From positions 1 through 39,363 of the forward strand of contig JAHEFD010000021.1 in the NCBI GenBank assembly GCA_024640345.1: DNA of 39,363 nt, given 5' to 3'. This DNA comes from Woeseiaceae bacterium (lineage in GTDB: Bacteria; Pseudomonadota; Gammaproteobacteria; Steroidobacterales; Woeseiaceae). Both the position numbers and the translations under genes were made by a program. Below the pieces are notes generated by a model. That model saw only the letters and a program-made list of their open reading frames with translations, had not been told where the DNA came from and searched no databases. Of this stretch, positions 34,449 to 39,363 are shown piece by piece (position 1 is the first letter of the stretch; each line of letters opens with the position of its first letter).

Positions 34449-34798
34449 CTGCATTTCTCCTGGATCAGCCAACGAACATTGTTTCCCGGGAAAGGGAGGC
34501 GGTCGTGTGTGTCAATGTTAAACGGCAATCGTTTTCGAATCCTGCACCTGCGACCTGCATCATAGGATATACCGTCTTGCTGCAGGCAACACCTTGCCGA
34601 ATGGCACCGGCTCTGACCCGTTCCGCAAGTGTCGACATTTCATCGAACTCTCAATTTGAACTGTGACCCGGAAATCGCAGAAACATCGGCCCCGGCCAAT
34701 GAAATCATGGAGATATGTGACGTCATCACTTCCGCAAATCGAGGTCTTTGCTAATCTTTGAGCCAACTTCGTACTGTCGTATGGCAGAGGAGATCGAT
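34449..34798. other. 350-base intergenic region with one repeat-type hairpin
   Basis: Divergent region between the F420-type gene and the DUF2167 gene. It holds an imperfect inverted repeat (34589-34632) with the GGCTCTGACCC motif in its loop. The rest shows no gene with a credible start. The promoters of both flanking genes should be here. Confidence 0.5.
34589..34632. repeat. Imperfect inverted repeat carrying GGCTCTGACCC
   Basis: ACACCTTGCCGAA and TTCCGCAAGTGT form an imperfect stem (one bulged base and a mismatch). The loop contains GGCTCTGACCC at 34609-34619, the complement of the arm of the terminator-like hairpin at 20608-20632. Two copies in intergenic spaces suggest a short dispersed repeat, possibly of the REP type. 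Confidence 0.55.
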
Positions 34799-35722
34799 AT
34801 GTACCAGTCCGAACTGCTGAAATCCCTGATTCCCGTTGCTTTCCTGTGCCTCTGCACGCAATCCTCGATTGCACAGGAATACGAATTATCGCCTGAGGAG
34901 AAGGCGTATTTCGCTGAAATGCAGCGGATCATGGAATCGCTGACTCCGCAGACCGGCGACATCAGCATCGGTGGTGACCTGGTTACCCTGGCGGTTCCCG
35001 AGGAGTTCTATTTCCTCGATGCTGACGATGCGGAAACTGTATTGGTCGACATGTGGGGAAACCCGCCAGGACAGGAAGTGCTCGGCATGTTGTTTCCGGC
35101 AAATTTTACGCCCCTGGATTACGAATCATGGGCCGTGACCATAGAGTACTCGGACGATGGTCACGTATCCGATGACGATGTCGCTGATATTAACTATGAC
35201 GAGTTGCTCAGCGACATGCAGACAGATGCCCGGGCGACGAATCCCGACCGAGTCGATGAAGGCTATGAATCTATTGAGATCATCGGCTGGGCGGAGCCGC
35301 CGCAATATGTGGCAGCTTCAAGAAAGTTGTACTGGGCAAAAGAAATCCGGTTTGGCGAGGCGGAAGAAACGACGTTGAACTACGAGATTCGGGCGTTGGG
35401 CCGCACGGGTGTTTTGAGCATGACTTTCATCGCTCCGACCAGCCAGCTCGGGGTCATTAACCAGAATCGTGAAGCGGTGCTGGCGATGGCAGAATTTAAT
35501 CCGGGGCGCCGTTATGAAGATTTCGATTCCAGTATCGACAAGGTCGCCGCTTATGGTGTTGGCGCGCTTGTTGCTGGCAAAGTGGCTGCGAAGTCAGGAT
35601 TATTCGCCGGTCTTTTACTGCTGCTCAAGAAGCTTGGCATCTTCATCCTGATCGGCATAGGTGCACTGGGTCGGAAGATCAAGAGCCTGTTTGGATCGCA
35701 AGAATTAAAGCCGCCGGCCTAG
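34799..35722 (+). CDS. DUF2167 membrane protein
   Basis: A 307-residue exported membrane protein: signal peptide (LIPVAFLCLCTQSSIAQ), an acidic domain with 'SIGGDLVTLAVPEEFYFLDA' and EYSDDGHVSDDDVADINYDE, and the family's C-terminal FDSSIDKVAAYGVGALVAG followed by KVAAKSGLFAGLLLLLKKLG with a membrane helix. These are the hallmarks of DUF2167. Its role is unknown. ATG 34799 has AGGAG 6 bases upstream. It stops 9 bases from the convergent rhomboid gene. Confidence 0.88.
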   Translation: MYQSELLKSLIPVAFLCLCTQSSIAQEYELSPEEKAYFAEMQRIMESLTPQTGDISIGGDLVTLAVPEEFYFLDADDAETVLVDMWGNPPGQEVLGMLFPANFTPLDYESWAVTIEYSDDGHVSDDDVADINYDELLSDMQTDARATNPDRVDEGYESIEIIGWAEPPQYVAASRKLYWAKEIRFGEAEETTLNYEIRALGRTGVLSMTFIAPTSQLGVINQNREAVLAMAEFNPGRRYEDFDSSIDKVAAYGVGALVAGKVAAKSGLFAGLLLLLKKLGIFILIGIGALGRKIKSLFGSQELKPPA

Positions 35723-35731
35723 AGGCAATGC

Positions 35732-36337
35732 TCAGTTCAGCAGTTTCAGAAGATTGGCATAAGCGCCAAAGTCAGTCAGCGCTACAAACAGCAATCCGCT
35801 TATGGCGCCGCATAAGTGCGCATCGTGATTGATTCGTCCCGTCTGCTGTGTCGACGCCCAATATGAATAGGCAACATAGCCGACAGCAAAAAGGGCTGCC
35901 GGTATAGGGACAGGTATCGGCAGGATGATCAGGGTGGTCGTCGGAAAGTAGACGATATAGGCGAATAGCACGGCAGAAATTGCTCCCGAAGCGCCCAGGG
36001 ATGCGTATTCCCGATTGTCCTTCTGCTTCTGGTAGGTGCAGGCGTGACTGAGTATCAGCCCGGTCGCGTAAATCATTATAAATTCGAAGGTTCCGATGTG
36101 CCGTTCGAGGGGGAAGGCGAAGAAATAAAACGTGACCATGTTGAACAGCAAGTGGCCAAGGTCCGCGTGAACGAAGCCACTCATGTAAATGGTGTCGTAT
36201 TGTTTCGATCTCAGGAACCAGTAGGGCCGGAACAGGCAGCGGTCAATTATCTTCGGACTTGCAAATAAGCCCAGCAGGCTCGTAATGATCGTTGCAGCGA
36301 AAATGATTGCTGCGCCTTTCTGGCCGACAAGGTCCAT
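35732..36337 (-). CDS. Rhomboid-family intramembrane serine protease
   Basis: A 201-residue membrane protein with six hydrophobic segments. HADLGHLLFNM (residues 57-67) is the family's L1/TM2 motif, the nucleophile is Ser117 in GASG (LGASGAISAV), and His174 in NHDAHLCGAISG completes the dyad. It cleaves substrates inside the membrane; the target is unknown. ATG 36337 with AAGGA upstream is preferred; a GTG at 36376 would add 13 residues. Confidence 0.92.
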   Translation of the reverse strand: MDLVGQKGAAIIFAATIITSLLGLFASPKIIDRCLFRPYWFLRSKQYDTIYMSGFVHADLGHLLFNMVTFYFFAFPLERHIGTFEFIMIYATGLILSHACTYQKQKDNREYASLGASGAISAVLFAYIVYFPTTTLIILPIPVPIPAALFAVGYVAYSYWASTQQTGRINHDAHLCGAISGLLFVALTDFGAYANLLKLLN

Positions 36338-36451
36338 GGGTTGATTCCTTGGGTTTGGAACGAAGAAGAACGGCACACATTATGCCAGAGTCAACGTTCC
36401 AGCGGCGTCCGCTGGCTTTATCGAAACCAAATGGCATGCTAGCGTCGTCTC

Positions 36452-36985
36452 ATGAACCTCTGGATCGGACTCTTCCGCGGCATCAACGTTGGCGGTCACG
36501 GTAAACTGCCAATGAAGGAGTTGAAGTCAATGCTCAGTGACTTGGGTTGCGAGAGTATTTCGACGTATATCCAGAGTGGCAACGTTGTATTTAGTCACGA
36601 GGAAGCAAGAGCAGATATCCTCGAGGCTGAAATCTGCCGCGCAGTGAAGTCGAATTTCGGCTTTGAGACTCGCGTGTTGTTGTTAAGTCTCGCTCAATGG
36701 AAATTGGCAGTCACGCAAAACCCGTTTCCCCATGCTACGAGTGAGCCAGCAAGCCTGCATTTGTATTTCCTTGGTGAAGAGCCGACAAAAGCAGATTGGG
36801 ATAAGCTCGCCGTGCTGAAGAGTGACAGAGAACAGTATCAGCTGATCGACCGGGTTTTCTATCTGCACGCACCGGATGGGATAGGGCGTTCCAGGCTGGC
36901 TGCCGGCGTTGAGAAATGCCTGGGGGTAGCGGCAACTGCGCGAAACTGGCGGACTGTCGAGAAAGTGCTGCTGCTGACCGAATAG
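36452..36985 (+). CDS. DUF1697 protein
   Basis: A 177-residue cytosolic protein with the full DUF1697 signature: LFRGINVGGHGKLPMKELKS, LGCESISTYIQSGNVVF, then NPFPHATSEPASLHLYFL and a final RNWRTVEKVLLL. Structure is known for the family but not function. It is divergent from the rhomboid gene over 114 bases and convergent with the outer-membrane barrel gene. Confidence 0.9.
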   Translation: MNLWIGLFRGINVGGHGKLPMKELKSMLSDLGCESISTYIQSGNVVFSHEEARADILEAEICRAVKSNFGFETRVLLLSLAQWKLAVTQNPFPHATSEPASLHLYFLGEEPTKADWDKLAVLKSDREQYQLIDRVFYLHAPDGIGRSRLAAGVEKCLGVAATARNWRTVEKVLLLTE

Positions 36986-37009
36986 CCAGCGTTCGCGGTT
37001 TGGGACAAA

Positions 37010-37030
37010 GGTCGGCCGTTACGGCCGACC
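37010..37030. terminator. Bidirectional terminator-like hairpin
   Basis: GGTCGGCCG, loop TTA, CGGCCGACC: a perfect 9-bp stem. It lies between the convergent DUF1697 and outer-membrane barrel genes. T runs are weak on both sides (AAA before it gives TTT on the - strand). Confidence 0.7.
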
Positions 37031-37058
37031 CATGTTTACCCAGGCGACTGGCTGACGC

Positions 37059-37595
37059 CTAGAAGCGGAATTCGAAACCGACTGAAGCCATCCAGACGCT
37101 GTCCGCCTCGTCAATGTCAAACCAGTCCACTTCCGCTCGCAATCCAAACGCGTCGCTCGAATTCCAGCGTGCGCCGAGACCCAGTGCGAGGTCGGTTCCA
37201 TCATCGGTATCGACCAACACGCCATCGATGATTGAATCTGTTTCCCAGGCCACCAGTCCTGCTTTCGCGAAAATGTCGACGCCACCGGTAAGTGGCACAT
37301 TACCGACCCCGTAAATATTCCAGCCCGAGGCATCAATTTCCCCGGGGAACCCCGCAACGATATCCTCGGGGCTGCCGAAGTCGATGTAGCCACCTTCTAT
37401 CCCCAGGAAACCCGGCGTCGTATAACTGGCGAAGAATTTGTATCCCGTATCGTTCGCATCGAACGCAAAGCCCGGGTCGCTATTTTCGATGTTCACGTAG
37501 CCAACAGACGCGCCCAGCGTAAGGCCTTCGTCCGCATTAGCATTAGCGGTGAAAAGTGTTGCGAGCCCAAGAAGTGCAACTGTGAGTGTTTTCAT
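37059..37595 (-). CDS. Small outer-membrane beta-barrel protein (OmpA/OmpX-like)
   Basis: A 178-residue porin-family barrel: signal peptide (MKTLTVALLGLATLFTANANA), alternating strands (LGASVGYVNIEN, FLGIEGGYIDFG, GWNIYGVGNVPL), and the last strand VGFEFRF ending in Phe, the BamA recognition signal. About eight strands are expected. ATG 37595 has AGAGG 10 bases upstream; the longer frame to 37652 would delay the signal peptide. Possible adhesion or stress role; not determinable. Confidence 0.88.
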   Translation of the reverse strand: MKTLTVALLGLATLFTANANADEGLTLGASVGYVNIENSDPGFAFDANDTGYKFFASYTTPGFLGIEGGYIDFGSPEDIVAGFPGEIDASGWNIYGVGNVPLTGGVDIFAKAGLVAWETDSIIDGVLVDTDDGTDLALGLGARWNSSDAFGLRAEVDWFDIDEADSVWMASVGFEFRF

Positions 37596-37715
37596 GAGAC
37601 GACTACCTCTGCAGTATGAATTATTTGCCGCGCACATCGCGACACAGTGCAAAGGTAGTCTTGCTTACATTAATACAGGCTGAATGCGTCAGGCTTATGC
37701 AAAATGCCCGTGTAC

Positions 37716-38318
37716 TCAACTCGCTCGAGTCATAGGTACGAAACCATCGAGAGATTCGACGTCTCCCAGCCATCGCTCGATTGAGTGATACTCCGACATG
37801 TCGAGTGCGCCTTCATCGGCAACACGGAGATAACTGTACATCGCTATATCGGCAATAGTTGCATGATCCGCGGCTAGCCAGGTGCGATCGGTGAGTTCGT
37901 CTTCCATCCATGCGCACAGTCTTTCAGTCCACGCAACAGCAGCGTCGTAGTCATAGTCTCGTCCGAACAGTTCGATAGCTCGCGCCGTAACAGGTCCGCG
38001 ATAGAGTTCACCGGACGCTGTGGAAAGCCAGCGTTGAATCCTGGCGGCCCCTTCCGGATCTTCGGGCAGCCACCGCTCGTCGCCATATCGCTTTGCCAGA
38101 TAAACCAGGGCAGCACAGGAGTCGGTTACAATCGTTTCTTCGTCGACGAGCGTCGGTACCTGGCCCAGCGGGCTCATTTTCAGGTAGTCCGGTGTCTTGT
38201 GTTCGCCAGCGCGCATATCGACAACGATCGATTCAAAATCGAGATCGAGTAAAGAGAGAAAAAGGCGGACCCGATGTGAATGTCCGGATACGGGGTTGTC
38301 ATAGAGCTTTATCGTCAT
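37716..38318 (-). CDS. Glutathione S-transferase
   Basis: A 200-residue GST. The thioredoxin-like N-domain reads IKLYDNPVSGHSHRVRLFLS with a Ser/His near residue 11-13 at the catalytic position, cis-Pro in LGQVPTLVDEE, and DSCAALVYLAKRYG for glutathione gamma-Glu binding. The helical C-domain follows (DHATIADIAMYSYLR with the N-capping motif). Start at ATG 38318 because MTIKLYD begins the fold; the upstream frame to 38468 is not credible. The nearest gene, the RetSat-like oxidoreductase, is divergent. Confidence 0.92.
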   Translation of the reverse strand: MTIKLYDNPVSGHSHRVRLFLSLLDLDFESIVVDMRAGEHKTPDYLKMSPLGQVPTLVDEETIVTDSCAALVYLAKRYGDERWLPEDPEGAARIQRWLSTASGELYRGPVTARAIELFGRDYDYDAAVAWTERLCAWMEDELTDRTWLAADHATIADIAMYSYLRVADEGALDMSEYHSIERWLGDVESLDGFVPMTRAS

Positions 38319-38404
38319 CGGCGGATCATAGCAGTTCATTGGCGGTGAAAGGGATTCGCTCAATTGTTCATGATGAATAGCTACAACTCGGGTAGCATTG
38401 TGCC

Positions 38405-39363
38405 ATGTCTGAAATGAAACCCAGCACGCTGCGCATCGGTCGACGATACAGGCCGAATCGACTTGCACCGGCCTACGATGCGATTGTCATCGGATCGGGG
38501 ATGGGCGGGCTCACCAATGCGGCGCTTCTGAGTGAGCTTGGATGGAAAGTCTGCGTCCTCGAGCAGCACTATACTGCTGGTGGCTATACGCATTCATATG
38601 AACGCAATGGCTACGAGTGGGATGTCGGGGTTCACTATATTGGTGAAGTCGGCGCGAATACCAGGACACGACGAATGTTCGACTTCCTGACGGAAGGGAA
38701 GCTCGAATGGTCACCGATGGATGCGGAGTACGACCGCTTCTATGTCGGCGACAAGGTGTTTACCGCTTGCGCAGGCAAGCAAGAGTTTCGCGACAACCTC
38801 GTGCGCCAGTTTCCGGACGAAGAGCGGGCGATCGACGAGTACATGGTATTGCTTGCCCAGGTTGGTGGTGCCCTGTCGGCGTTCGGTATGGGTCGACTGT
38901 TGAAGCCGTGGCAGCGTCCGATTGCCTCTCCGTACCTGAAGTGGAAAACACCCGGGATCATGTTTCGCAGGACTTACGACGTACTGAGTGAGCTCACCAG
39001 CAACCAGGACCTTATCGCGGTGATCTGTGGCCAGTGGGGCGATATGGGTTTACCGCCAAAACAGTCGGCATTCATGGCGCATGCGATGATTGCGCGACAT
39101 TACCTCTATGGCGGATTCTACCCGGTCGGTGGAAGCTGGAAAATTGCCGATAATATTATTCCGAAAATTCAAAAGCCGGGTGGCGAGGTATTCACTTACG
39201 CCAGGGTCGGTAAAATTCTCGTCGAAGATGGGAAGGTGACAGGCGTCGAGATGACGGATGGGCATCGCATAAACTGCCGCTGTGTTATTTCTTCTGCAGG
39301 TGTTGCCAATACATTCGGCGAGCTGCTCGCGGGCAACGATTCAGTCGCCCACGAATATGACGA
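38405..39363 (+). CDS. FAD-dependent oxidoreductase, RetSat/CrtI-like (3' end outside window)
   Basis: The first 319 residues of a flavoprotein; the frame is open to the window edge. The FAD-binding motif AIVIGSGMGGLTNAALLSEL is at about 28-47 followed by KVCVLEQHYTAGGYTHSY, the pattern of phytoene-desaturase, carotene-isomerase and retinol-saturase relatives. The middle contains TSNQDLIAVICGQWGDMG and FYPVGGSWKIADNI, found in RetSat-like proteins. Substrate could be a polyene or fatty acid-like chain. ATG 38405 has no strong ribosome site; it is divergent from the GST across 86 bases. Confidence 0.85.
   Translation, partial: MSEMKPSTLRIGRRYRPNRLAPAYDAIVIGSGMGGLTNAALLSELGWKVCVLEQHYTAGGYTHSYERNGYEWDVGVHYIGEVGANTRTRRMFDFLTEGKLEWSPMDAEYDRFYVGDKVFTACAGKQEFRDNLVRQFPDEERAIDEYMVLLAQVGGALSAFGMGRLLKPWQRPIASPYLKWKTPGIMFRRTYDVLSELTSNQDLIAVICGQWGDMGLPPKQSAFMAHAMIARHYLYGGFYPVGGSWKIADNIIPKIQKPGGEVFTYARVGKILVEDGKVTGVEMTDGHRINCRCVISSAGVANTFGELLAGNDSVAHEYD

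Noticed and set aside
1-39363. CRISPR arrays, tRNA genes, prophage or defence island
   Set aside because: No regularly spaced direct repeats, no cloverleaf-type sequence, no integrase, transposase or nuclease gene was seen on either strand.

Overview
The window is a gene-dense piece of a bacterial chromosome with moderate to slightly high GC. It carries about 33 protein-coding genes on both strands and no tRNA, rRNA, CRISPR array, phage module or insertion sequence that I can see. Many products have Sec signal peptides or lipoboxes. There is an outer-membrane porin, a small outer-membrane barrel ending in Phe, a DUF2167 protein, an ExeA-type ATPase and an AttH/ABC exporter-like operon. This points to a Gram-negative gammaproteobacterium, probably a marine or sediment heterotroph (Woeseiaceae-like is my guess). 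The taxonomic placement is inference from gene content only.

Layout. 1-3740 (+): end of a porin gene, a PstS-like periplasmic protein, a secreted YtcJ-type amidohydrolase and a deoxynucleoside kinase. 3805-7678 (-): a CigR-like protein, a protein with two TonB-C-like halves, a 387-base gap, and a secreted dipeptidyl peptidase IV. 7773-9182 (+): a YjiH-type membrane protein. 9179-12254 (-): a serine beta-lactamase-like hydrolase and an exported amidase. 12312-14690 (+): a stand-alone E2-type acyltransferase domain and an exported M18 aminopeptidase. 14703-16838 (-): an SDR enzyme and an M20 peptidase lipoprotein. 16953-20600 (+): a large BNR/Asp-box protein followed by a lipoprotein-like RidA. 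20633-22984 (-): a TolB-like/TPR membrane protein and a cupin. 23203-26348: an orphan ParA, a META protein (-), an alpha/beta hydrolase and an internally duplicated secreted protein closed by a strong terminator. 26536-30933 (+): an ABC ATPase, a double-FtsX permease and an AttH-type lipocalin lipoprotein in one operon. 30987-34448 (-): an ExeA-like ATPase with a very long acidic tail and an exported F420-type Rossmann protein. 34799-39363: DUF2167, rhomboid (-), DUF1697, an outer-membrane barrel (-), a GST (-), and the start of an FAD-dependent RetSat/CrtI-like oxidoreductase cut by the window edge.

How they fit together. From about 5.4 to 20.6 kb there is a run of exported hydrolases acting on amide or peptide bonds (DPP IV, serine hydrolase, amidase, M18, M20), plus a solute-transporter-like membrane protein and an exported RidA. 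I read this as an extracytoplasmic peptide/amide scavenging neighbourhood, not as one proven pathway. The AttH operon at 26.5-30.9 kb is the clearest multi-gene system. I did not find an obvious defence island or a clear-cut new system. The best leads are the exported RidA coupled to the BNR protein, the duplicated secreted protein, the ExeA-like ATPase with a disordered tail and atypical Walker B, the twin TonB-C protein, and a GGGTCAGAGCC-type repeat present twice in different hairpin contexts.
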